A stretch of 64,000 bases of DNA from Haemonchus contortus. Lineage: Eukaryota; Nematoda; Chromadorea; Rhabditida; Trichostrongylidae. Where the stretch lies: contig LS997565.1 in the NCBI GenBank assembly GCA_000469685.2, positions 19,724,240-19,788,239 of the forward strand, written 5' to 3'. The position numbers and the translations under genes are program-made. The notes beneath the pieces were generated by a model. The model was not told the origin of the DNA and did not search any database. It saw only the letters and a list, made by a program, of their open reading frames with translations. Within the stretch, counting starts at the first letter, position 1. Each line of letters opens with the position of its first letter. Shown piece by piece: positions 25,101-36,400 of this stretch.

Positions 25101-28100
25101 GAGTCTGGAACTATGGGTACAAAGGGAAACACCCAAGTTGTTTATCCTCACCTTACAGAGTCTTATGGGTCGGTTTTGCCTTTTTTAAAGCCTTTGTTTA
25201 CTGTATTAAAACCTTTTTTTTTTTGAAGATCTTCTGTAGACCCACCTGAGAAGGATATCCCAATCTGCACTTTGAAGAACTTCCCCAATGAAATCCAACA
25301 CACTATTCAATGGGCCAGAGATCTATTTGAAGGTGAGAAAGTGATTCATGTGGCTTGGTAGGCACGATTACGAAACCTTCCACAAGGGTTAAGTTAGTTA
25401 ATTGCTACTTAAATAGTTAATTACTCAAATTCAATTGATTTTAAGCTTTTCTCGAAGTTCTGTGTTATAAGGTAATGAACGAAGGCATTGTTGTTATTTG
25501 TTAAATTTGAAAATTCTACCGTTTACCGTTTTAGGCTTGTTTACCGCTCCAGCTGAAACCGCGAATCAGTTCCTCTCTGATGAAAGAACATTCTTAGAGC
25601 GCTTGGAGCAGATGAACGTCAGCCAAAGAACGCAGCTTCTTGGACAGGTTGGTTTCCTTCTTTGATCTATGTAATTTGTGGAATCATTATATATTGTTCC
25701 TTTGAGTCTAAGTGTTCCTCTCTTCAGCGAGTTTGACATCACGTCACACCCAAAATTTCAGGTCAAAGATGCCCTTATTGACAGTAAACCTGCGTCTGCT
25801 GAGGACTGCGTGAAATGGGCCCGCATGCTATTCCAAGTTAGTGCTACTCAGAACCGTCGTTATTGGATTAGTATTATTTAATTTAATCTTTTCTTTTTTT
25901 TTCAGGAAAATTACCATGATAACATTGCTCAAATGCTTCACTCATTCCCACCAGACCAAGTTACTGATCAGGGAGCAAAATTTTGGTCTGGCACGAAGCG
26001 ATGTCCTCACGTGCTTGAATTTGATCCTTCTCAGGTAGAACTTGCTTTCTATATTTAGAATTGACTTAGCTCCCTCTGATATTATTAATCTGAAGGAGGA
26101 ACATCGAAATTTCGTCTATGCCGCATCGATTCTGCGAGCTGAAATGTATCGCTTGAAGCCCTTGCTTGATGTAGACGTCGTGATGAAGGTGAGTTCATGT
26201 TTCAACTCGAACATTAGGGTCTTTACAATGTTATGTTGTACTTTCCATTTATAGTGCTCTTATTTTATTATAACTACTTCTTTGTACTGATGCTTTATAC
26301 GGAAAATGTGTTTGAAAACTTATCGAATTTGATTTTCAGTAATCCTTTTTGTGATATTCTCCTTACAGATTGCGAAGTCCGTTCAACCTCCTCCCTTCAA
26401 ACCACGTGCAGGTGTCAAGATTGCGGTTACTGAAGCTGAGGCTAAAGAAAATGCAGAAACTGATGATGGTAAGCTTTTTTTGATAACCCAGTGAGGATTG
26501 TCTCAAGGTATCAGCATTTCTTTTAGCCAACGCCGATGCTATGCTAGAACAACTGAAGGTTAAACTAGCTCGTCTCCATACCAAAACTATTCCGAAACTC
26601 AAACCCATTGATTTTGAAAAGGTTAGTCATCACTTATTTTTATTGACTTTAGCTTCTCACTTTCAAAAACCGAACATTACAGGATGACGATACTAATCAT
26701 CATATGGAGATGATCACAGCAGCATCTAATCTTCGTGCAGAAAACTACAACATCCAGCCCGCAGATCGAATGAAGGTTCACATTCAGCCTTCCTCTTTTA
26801 ACTTGTATTGTACTTACATTATATTGTGTTGCAGACCAAACAAATAGCCGGTCGAATCATACCTGCTATAGCTACAACCACAGCTACTGTTGCCGGATTA
26901 GTTTGTGTCGAATTTTATAAGGTTGCTCAAACTCCTATGTTCTTGTTTGGGGTTGTCTGAACCAATAAATTCAGATGATTGGCACGACGAAGCCGCCACT
27001 TGATCGTTTCAAGAACGGCTTTATAAATCTTGCTTTACCATTCTTCGGTTTTTCTGAGCCTATCGCCGCCCCTGTCAAAAAGGTAAGCTAGAATCGCACT
27101 GGGTTCGCCTGACTTATACGCATCTTTTCAGTACAATGACGCCAGCTTCACTCTCTGGGATAGATTGGAGATACAAGGGCCGAAGACTCTACAAGAGGCT
27201 GTCGATTGGATTCAGGCAAGAATTTTCTCCTGTCTTGAACCTATTTCATATGTGAAAGCACCATATTCATAATGAAAATCAACAAAGCTGTGATGTCGCA
27301 ACTCTTATGATTTTTCCTATATCAGCTTTGATTCTACCATTATCAAGCTTCCCACATAATTTCATATTGTTTCCTGAATCTATTTTAATTTTTGCGACTT
27401 CCGTAACAAAATGTGGATTTTTCCCTCATCTTGGCATAATTTGGGAGCCGTTTTTCCTTCGCTTCTTCTAGGTTTGCGAACATTTTTAGTTAATGGTCAG
27501 CCAGGCCAGCTGGATTTTTTGTTTTTAAACTCGAAGAACGTCTTAGCTTTTTATACCGTTGCACCAGTCGATTTCGTTTTGAATTTGGCCTATTTAAATG
27601 ATGTGCAAGGTATGTGTCCATTCACTGAGTCCATTATTAAAGTTGCCATTCTTTTTGATGATGCTCTGTCGATTTACAGGGACTAGGGATTTATAGAACT
27701 GCCTACTGTAGAGAATACAGTGACAGATTCAATCCTATCTTATTCATATGTCAAATGGTAATGGATGCCACTTTTCAGAATGAAACTGGACTTGAAGTGA
27801 CAATGCTGTCGTCAGGTGTTTCACTCATTTACTCATTTTTCATGGATGCCAAAAAACGTGCTCACCGAATGCCTATGGAGTGAGTTTCGCAATATTTTTT
27901 GTATTAACGCTGCAATGCAGTCCTTTGTACTTCTAAGCGTCCTTTCTTGTATGCATATTGAATGCAGTCCTCTTCTAGAACCTCCACCAGATCCCCTTCT
28001 AAAAAAATTTAAGCGCTAGTCGGGGATCGAAATTTGCCCTTTCTGTGGTTCTTACTAATCCCTACCTAGCAGTATCATACCTCTCTTTTTCACCAATAAT

Positions 28101-29025
28101 TCCTGATATTTTTGTCCAGCTTTTTGTAGTTCACCTGCATATTTATACAGGTTTGGAACGGGTTCGGGCGGTCTATTGCGTTTTAATTTACGCGAATACA
28201 TGCAATCTACAGTAAGCTTGAAACATGACTCATCTTCTGTGTCTATGTATTGCGGATGCTTCGGAGGCCCTTTTTTGAGCTAACGGTGAATTTCGATTTT
28301 ATGGGTGAGGGGCTTTGGTAACACAATAGCGTTCAGCAGCAAACTTTCAAAGCTTACTTCACTTCTTTTATCTTTGTAATGCTAAATTCCATCAGATGCC
28401 GATTACTTTACAAGAGGGCTCAGTGTCCGTCATTACTCAATTCTAGACGCGCAATCGAATTGTATATATCTGATTCATATTTTACGATTAAGATTGCAGA
28501 TGTGCACATATTGAGTATCTTTACCCGCGTTGTTGGGTGGAAAACTTGATGAGGCCTCCGGTGTTAGCATAATAATCGATATTTGCTCATTCACTGGAGG
28601 AAACATTATTGCATATCGTGTTGTCCTGTTGTTAGTAAGAAGCGACTATCCGATTCGTGTATTGCGGTAATGACAAGGTGTCAAAACTGCATCACGGTCT
28701 TAAAGTGGGTTGCAAGTGAATGTGAGAAAAATCTAAAAAAGTGCCCGTTTGTACCTTTGAGTATTCAGGGCTGAGTGGTTCTCGACTGATTCATCTTAAC
28801 TTCTTATTTTTTAAGCTCTTAGCGTGTTCTTTTAGCCTTATTTTTAGTTAATCATAAGCTCAGTTGCTCACCCTTATTGATTACAGTGTCAAAGCTGTCG
28901 TAGAGGACGTGTCGAAGCGACAATTGCCTGATTACCAGCGTTCCTTGGTCTTGGAGGTTATGGCGACCGATCCAAACACCGACGCTGATGTAGAGGTTCC
29001 TTACATTCGTTATGTGTTTGCATAG
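22165..29025 (+). CDS. uba-1: Ubiquitin-activating enzyme E1
   Basis: 27 exons: 22165-22244, 22306-22412, 22484-22601, 22999-23077, 23146-23319, 23377-23530, 23604-23683, 23860-23997, 24058-24168, 24230-24415, 24471-24561, 24617-24762, 24826-24991, 25054-25168, 25229-25332, 25535-25647, 25762-25836, 25906-26034, 26096-26188, 26369-26468, 26527-26621, 26683-26775, 26835-26921, 26975-27082, 27132-27215, 27779-27879, 28887-29025. All phases chain; about 1021 aa, normal for E1. It activates ubiquitin with ATP and passes it to E2s. Visible: inactive adenylation half ([18 protein letters not shown]), active adenylation half ([29 protein letters not shown]), catalytic Cys near residue 595 in [25 protein letters not shown] second Rossmann end, and the E2-binding ubiquitin-fold domain ([13 protein letters not shown] to YIRYVFA). 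Start chosen just before the conserved LYSRQIYALGE. Intron 25 has a GC donor; intron 27 is 1 kb. Confidence 0.95.
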
Positions 29026-29885
29026 ATATGCTAAACGATATCACTTCTTCTGCGCTTCCGGTTGATGCAGTCTTTGCCTCTTGTCTTCGCGATATCGTGG
29101 CTTATTAAGTAAGACATTATAGCGTCCTTTTTTTTTGTTTTTTCTCAATTGTTATCAATGTGAAGGTACATTTGTTTCCAATTTTTTTTCCACTACGTGA
29201 GGAGATATTCATCAAGTCAAACTGATTTCATCCAAAGTGATTCGTGGCCGCACTTTTTGTAGGAAATGTGTTCTTGAGCCCGTATTGCGATGTACTGGTC
29301 TTTATCTTCGTAATGGTATTCCTTTTTTTTTTTGAAGTCCCATTTCTCTTAATAATTGTTGATCTGTGCTAATTCAACCATAATTTCAAATAATTTATTT
29401 TCTTGAAATGAAATTAGAGTTAACACCTGTATCAATTCTTATTTGCACTTTGCAATTAGTACGAGTAAATTTTTAAGTGTCGCATGAAAACCTGTACACA
29501 CAACAGAATAGTAGCGTTACCAAAAGCTGAGTTTGAGATGATTTCGAAATAGATGCTCTGAAAATATGGGAAAAATGCAATGAGGATCGATACTAGAGAA
29601 GATAGTATCGGCTCGGAGGGTCAAGGGTCAATTCTTCCTTCAGCACGCACTAATATCTTGCGTATCCGTGAGCTGAAGCTTGTGTATGCTGAGTCTGCCT
29701 GATCTTGAGCCATTAGCTGATGGGTTTTCGTTCAGCTTTCCGATTAGGTACACCTGAACATGGAGGAGCATCGTGCTCTCATGTCATGCTTTTCCTATTT
29801 ACACATTAGGAGAGACTTTTAAGGTTCTGTATATAATTGTTAAAGGCACTGTACACGGTCAAAATGACTTATAAAATATCCCGCA
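29026..29885. other. Spacer between convergent uba-1 and the MAM gene
   Basis: AT-rich, with poly-T runs near 29130 and 29325. No ORF with a family motif. It may contain the uba-1 3' UTR and the missing last exons of the minus-strand MAM gene, which I could not identify. Confidence 0.4.
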
Positions 29886-30360
29886 AGGACACATTTGCGG
29901 CCTCCCGTATACCATATGTGGCGCTGTCAGGTTGGGAAACGGCCTAGATAGAGAGTTATAAAAGCTCAAAGATTCCGTGTGTATGCGCGGACATGTGTGC
30001 GTGTTTCAACGACATTGTAGAGTTAGCACCCTCAACAAGGGAAAAAATGTAGGAAGTTCAATAACTAGTCATGATTGATCCATAGCGACAGTGAAAGGCA
30101 ATTCGGGACAGATTTGGCTTCATGTAGTCAGCTCTATGCGCATTGCAACAACTGAAAATTCGTCCAAAAACCCTCCATGTAATCTCCATCATGGTCATCC
30201 CGTACGAGCTCTCGCTACTTTTGAGGAACCTTACTCTTTGCAACGTTGGCGAATTTTCTCGCTTCCTTCACCACCAATGCACTATTCCCAACCAATACTT
30301 CCATTTTTCGACTTTAAAAGAGTACTTCAAAGTTTTCGTGAACCGAGAATGATTTGCTTT
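29886..30360 (+). repeat. Dispersed repeat B, copy 2
   Basis: Same block order as 12536-12990: TATACCATATGTGGCGCTGT, GAAACGGCCTAGATAG, CAACGACATTGTAGAG, AGTCATGA, GAAAGGCAATTCGGGACAG, GTCAGCTCTATG, TGCAACAACTGAAAATTCG and CTACTTTTGAGGAACCTTAC. It lies directly downstream of the last MAM exon I can find (30438-30554), so it may have been inserted into that gene's 3' part. Confidence 0.8.
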
Positions 30361-30437
30361 ACCGATAGAGATAGCTCATGGACATAACTGCTCCTGGTTC
30401 TGCAAGCTACGACCGCTATTGGGTAAAATTGACTAAC

Positions 30438-33400
30438 CTTAGTGTCACTGGGTAACATTTCGATGTAGTCATCGCCTTGCCGTGCTTCGACTTTGAAACA
30501 ACTTTCGAGTTCCTTGTTTGCGCTATCGTTGCAAACGTAAAAGGATGCCTCTCCCTGAAAATGCTGCGTTCTTCGGTCTTTTATACTTTTATTTGATTAA
30601 TTCGAGTCGACTCCGTATTGCTGATGCTTCGGTTCGGTAGATAACCACTTCAAAAGCAAAATCAGGCAGTAAACAAGAAAAACTTGCTTCTACAGTGTAG
30701 GTGAAGTGTAATCGAGCGATGGTATTCAAATGAAACACCGGGGATTCCAGAATTGCAATGCTATGAGCTGCGTCAAGTCTAGCAACCACTGAGTGATCAA
30801 TTACCTAAAATCATGATTTCAGCTGAAGGGACTAGTTGTGGCTGGGCTAAGGGACAAAGTGAAGCCGTGAAAAAGCTGACCTCGTGTCGGGCGCTGTTTT
30901 GAATTCGACTCGAATCGTAAAGGCAAGCATGGTCCCGGAGAAAATCACACGAAAGAAGGCGACAAGCGTTCGGATCCGGCTGATCGGCCATCGGATGATA
31001 GGATTTCGAGGAGTATTGTCGAAGGACCGAAGGGCATAATTCACCCTGAACTTGATTTGTTTAGTACCATGAAAGCGATAGATGGACCATCCCCGTGATC
31101 GTCAAAATGAACCGAACAGCACATTAAAGAAGAAAACAGCAAGGTCTTATTTCGAAGTACTAGTTGAAATTTTCAATTGCTACTGGCCCTGAAAAGGATA
31201 TTCAGTGATCCATCTAGCTTGGAACTTCCGAAGCTTGTTTGAATACTTCTGGAACCTACGAAAGCGGTAAGAGGGGTGCTCACTCACTGCACGACTTTTA
31301 GCTCCTGAAGTCCATTTACTGCTGAGGGTCAGAGTCCCACACAATATTAGCTCGGAAATGCTAATAGCCTTCCCTCCCGCTGGGTTTTCGATAGTGCGAT
31401 GAAGTATTTCATTGTTGATTAATCCCGTATCTGGGATGTGCCCTGCATTCCTCTTCCATTCAGTTTCGTATTAGGGCTTTGAAAGCGTGTGTAAACCATA
31501 AAGTTAGGATTTCAATCAATTCAACCGAGCCTGGTCCCAATCGAGCAGTTTCGGAGTAGAGGAAGGTCAATCTAGCCAGAACGCATATCAGTCCGTAATT
31601 CCATTGCCCGACCACATGTGCAGTAACGCACTACACCACCTCCGCCTCCAATTTTAGATAAAACAGCTCATTAGATTTAACGGCCTTGCTAGCAGTTCTA
31701 CTTGATTATCCGAAGACCTGAACGTCTTCTGAGCTTAAGAATTCCACCACAGCACTTATTTCACTCCAACATTTTCGGCGAGGTTGGCACAGCACAGCAT
31801 TTTAGAAGTTGCTTATAAGGTATTTCCATTAAAGGCAGTGTTTACAAAAGAGTTAGGGTACCCTTTTTTGACGGGAATTGATAGGACTACTCTAGAATAA
31901 AGCGATAAAAACGAAACAAGCGCAAAAAACGATGAACAAAAAGAAATACAAAGGGTAAAAAAAAAAGCTGGAAAGGGGGGGGGGGGGTGGACGTATTTCA
32001 CATTGAAAAAACGACGGTTAGGGAGTGTTCGCGCGAAAATGCACGAACGCGACGCATTGTCCGCAATACAGACAACACATCGAAATTAACGGAGTTTCTG
32101 AAATAAAAAAAACATTTGCATGCAATAATCTACACAAAACATGTTAAAATCTTCAATAAACTTACGAGAATAGTTAAAGAATGCTACCATAAAAAATTAA
32201 TAACAAAAAAAAACAAACGATACGCGAATAATAGAAATAACAATCGAATAATAGCTCCTGTACGAGGCGGTCGACAGCTGATCATTGCTGGCAATTTGCC
32301 AACCTGCGTATCGATTTTTCGCCAACTTCGCTCCAATGCGAAAGTGGTGAAGGAAAATTCGAACCCGTAGCCAGCCTAGCGAGGGGCGGAGGCATCCCGT
32401 CCCCCAAAGTTCCTGGCCTTATCGTGCCCTATCCAGCTGTTTTCCGACCTAATTCCTGCACAAATGGTATCAGAGGGGGCGTCGGGTTCAAACCATGTGC
32501 AAATCTCCGAAACAATTTTTTCGTGAACACTGCCTTTAAATAAAATTTCACAACAACAATGCCAAGCAGTATATGGTTTGAAATCGACTATGAAAGTCAG
32601 TACAAGGGTATCAACCAATCTACAAGACAATGCTTTCGCCCATCTAGCAGAGCCCGTACTATTCCCGGAAAGTTGGAAGGCCTGATTGGCTCATGCTGAA
32701 ATAGATCTGGGATTCGAACCTGCGACCATGCATATGTGATAGTGCGCCTTTTGCCACTCAACCAACTCCGCCCGCAATTGATGGTAACATCTCACAATTG
32801 GCAGGTATGAACCCGCTTGATACTTTCACTTCTCTGTGCTCCCCGGATATGCACGCAACAGTTGCCAGATATCGAACTGCACCCATATTGGCAATTCAGC
32901 ATTTGTAACACTTATGCAAATTGACAATTTTTTAACTTTTGATGTTCTCGGAAAATTGGGGAACGCATGATTGGTTGATACATACAATTGATATCATCAT
33001 ATACACCTGATTGAAAAAAACAAATAGAAGTTTTGAAAGCCCCTCAATAAATTAGTCCTATTCTACTTTTGCATAGCGATTGTTAGAAAAAATTTTAACT
33101 CCTCACTTCAGAAAGTTGATTATAAATCAATAAAAGCCAATAATGGAAGCTCCCTTCCCTCCCTCCCACCCACCCCCCCCCCCCCCCAATAAAAAAATTC
33201 TCAGGTAGGACATTTCATCGTCACTAGATAGTGCTGGCAGCAACTTTTCCGCGATGAATGGACTAATTCTAGGGCCATTTCCGAATGATAGTGACTTGAA
33301 GCGGAAACTTATACTATAAGTGAAGTGGTTCTTAGCAGTACTCTGTAACTTCTCTACAGAAATGAAATTTTGGGTTAGAGACTTATCTGAATTAAGAGGA

Positions 33401-36400
33401 TGCGCTACTAGTTGAAAATCGGTACTGAAGACAAACTGGGTTCAAGGTGCATGTCTCGTTGTCTTTCCAAGTGATCTATACGGTGTTTAAAACGAATATG
33501 CTCACTCCATCTGCAGCTTCTATATGGAACTCCTTGTGTTCAACCATAACTGGTATAATAGGAAATGTTTAGTTGTCCTGCGGCTCCGACTTGCCTTATC
33601 CCAAAGCGCTCGAGGCTATCCAGCCCACCTTCTCCGCCTCCTATTTAGTCATCTGACCCAGGCCGAAGGGGCACTCGTGTCATCACGCCTCGACTGCAGC
33701 CTCACTGTTTCTAGTAAGGCAGTTACAGACTGTGTTACATCCCTACTAGTCAAACACAGCTCTTCCCTCCACTGGCAGTTCAGTCACTACTACTAAAGCT
33801 CCTGGAACTTGGAAGTTCTTCAACGTAAAGGTATGGAATGTTCATGTCTCCGACCGAATTCCAAGATTTCTGATAAATTCTTTGTTTTCTCTAGATTTTC
33901 CCCTTTTCGCAGCAAGGTCAAAGTGAGGACAAGCTCGCCGATGACGTTGAGAATGGCAAGTCAATCTGAAAATGCCTCATAGCTGAAGAAAGAATTATTA
34001 GTTTCAGAATGATATTCGCACTAAGACAGGAATCACGGACAAAGCAATGGGCGAGATGAATGCAGTAATGGATATGCTGAGGGAGGAAGTGGAATTAACC
34101 CAAAGAGACATCGTGGACGGGTTTCGTGGTTTGGAAAGAAAAATGGAAAAATGGAACCGTCGTTTGGACCGTTTGGAAGGAAGTATCACTTCCTTGGAGG
34201 CATCACCTAGGGGAATGACCAAAAGTCAAAAGCCAAAAGTGGGATGTGCAGTCGTAGGTGATTGACCTTTTCTGGTATCACTTGGAGTTGTTCATTCAAT
34301 TTAATAGTTGTAATTCAGAGAGTGAAATAGACTTCACGAAACTCCCTCCAGAGTATTGGAAGGCTTGGCTAGCCGGGAAGCGTGTATTATTGATAGAGTT
34401 CGCTCTAGATTTAGAGCGAGAACTCTATGAAGACAACCCATCAGAGCTAATGCTGGATGTAGACGACAGAATATTATCGACGGAAAAGACAAATTTCATT
34501 CAAAAGGTGATTTCCCTTGTCTATTTATGAATGGAGGCGAAATGGAAGAAAGTGATACCGATGTTCGACTGTCTGTTTATTCTAGGCTATCTTCAAATAT
34601 TTCACCATTCCGAAAAAGTCTGAAGAAAGTGTGTGGGAGATGGTCAAAAGCGCTCTCAACACTAGGGCTCGAGCTTCAAGTAACCGCACCGGTGTCGAAA
34701 CTGTATGAAAGCTATGCCTTACCCTGACTACCGGTTAGAGTACTCGGAACTGTCTCCCGGAATGACGATGTGTATAAAAACAGTGACAGTTGACCTCTTA
34801 AAGGCACTCTTTAGGAATGTATTAAATATTCTAATGTCGCTAGATGATTTTTGTGCTCTAATGAATATTTGCATCATCTCCTAATTCATCCACAGATGGT
34901 AGTAAAGCTTAATAAGTGTACAGTAAGATCTTCGCACCTCAGTCGTGATCTAGAGGTTGGAGGTGCAGTAGTGGGTCAAAGGCACCTCAACCTCTAGGCC
35001 ATGGCAGAGGTGCGAAGAAATTCCCGTGGTGCCATCGAGGCCGGCCTATAATACCTGCAGTCAGTTGAAGGGATACTAGGTAAGACCAGCAGTTCAGTTG
35101 ATTCAAAGAAACAAATACATAATGCGAAAACATAAACTTTTCTAGAGCCATCATCACGCGTATGAAGTTCGGAAGCGCGGCACAGACCGCCTGTAGGAGA
35201 TGAAGATTTGTTCTTTGCAAATTGACCTGATCCAGCGAGAACTGTTCCACATAGGTGTGCACGGATCTGATCATAGACAAAACTCCTTGAGGATGTCAGA
35301 GTGATGACACACATCAGTTCAAGGCTAGGCAATGTATTGTTTTTGTCCCCTAGGGAGATGGCTAACCCGGAAGTCGACAGAAAGGTACTATAGGATCTTG
35401 GTGCTGACCAGGGCCGTTGCCAAGGAAGTGCCCTCACAAACTTTGCAACAATAAAAACTCCATAGATGGACTTTATAATCAGGCTTTCCCTGATTTAGAA
35501 TGAGTCGTTTTTCCTGTTTTCACATAGGTAAACCCACCTCGTCGAAGCGCACTTAATATTATAGTAAAAAATGAAGACAATTCTTTTTAGCTCAGCAAGG
35601 GTGGGCAGTGCACACTAGAAAGTGCTGAAATATCCTACACTAGTGTAATAAAACGGATTCAATCAATATCTTCACTTCTGTCGAAGTAACCTATTCTAGC
35701 AAACCACGATTGATGTCGTATCGTAGGCGCGTTCAAGTGGTAAATGAAGGATAGAGTAGATTTAAAAGGCAAGAATTTGAATTTGAAAAATCCAAGAATT
35801 TCGCAACAATCTTCAGAGCAATTCCGTTTTGGCCAGGAATGCGTTGACCTTTTGAGATATTTTCTTATCTTTCAATAATTTAGGCGGCCCACCTGCACAC
35901 TTATGTCGTCTACAATGACCATTCCCTGATCAGGAGATTCTGCTCGAAGAGCGATCCTGAACGGCCTTTCAATACGAGGCAGGTCGACGACTACTGGACC
36001 GGATGCAGCCGGTTGGCAGTCCAGAAGGGATGGTGTCGATTCGTCCACCAGACACACCTAGTCAAAAGGACTTTATGGGGCAGAATCGGTTGATAGCTTG
36101 AAAATCGACATCAATCACCTGCAATTTGGCAGTTCCTGTGAGCCATAAATTGAACTGGATGCTGACGTCCTTCACGACACATCGGATCACTTCGGAAAGT
36201 AGCATGGTAGAACCGCCAGTTTCCATTCGAGCCACTGCGAATTCGCCATCTGAAATGATGATTTTTTAATCGAACCCTCGTTTTTACGGTTCGTAGCCTA
36301 TTCTCGCTAGCTGATGACTTTATTGCTGGAGAACCTTTAGCCTTACTGTTGTAGGCGAATGAAGCCGATGAAAACAACTGCTTCCATCTCTTCGCTTAAG

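Larger units (their letters stand above)
31046..33894. other. MAM-gene intron, left part: repeats only
   Basis: Part of the 4.8 kb intron between exons 35893-36057 and 30805-31045. It contains SINE fragments (31413-31650, 32655-32775), a G11 run (about 31977-31987), a C-rich run (33165-33187) and several poly-A stretches. No exon of either strand was recognised apart from the candidate start of the nested gene near 33895. Confidence 0.55.

Noticed and set aside
26035..26070. Frameshift or 24-nt intron in uba-1
   Set aside because: Using the GAAG acceptor at 26095 gives a 61-nt intron, correct phase and the right family length.
27411..27686. 91-codon plus ORF inside the uba-1 intron
   Set aside because: AT-rich chance frame; including it would break the E1 protein.
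34994..35437. 147-codon minus-strand ORF, a possible MAM-gene exon
   Set aside because: A second minus frame is open over the same stretch, there is no domain motif, and exon 35893-36057 joins better in phase and motif (DDISVQ-GELC) to 30805-31045.
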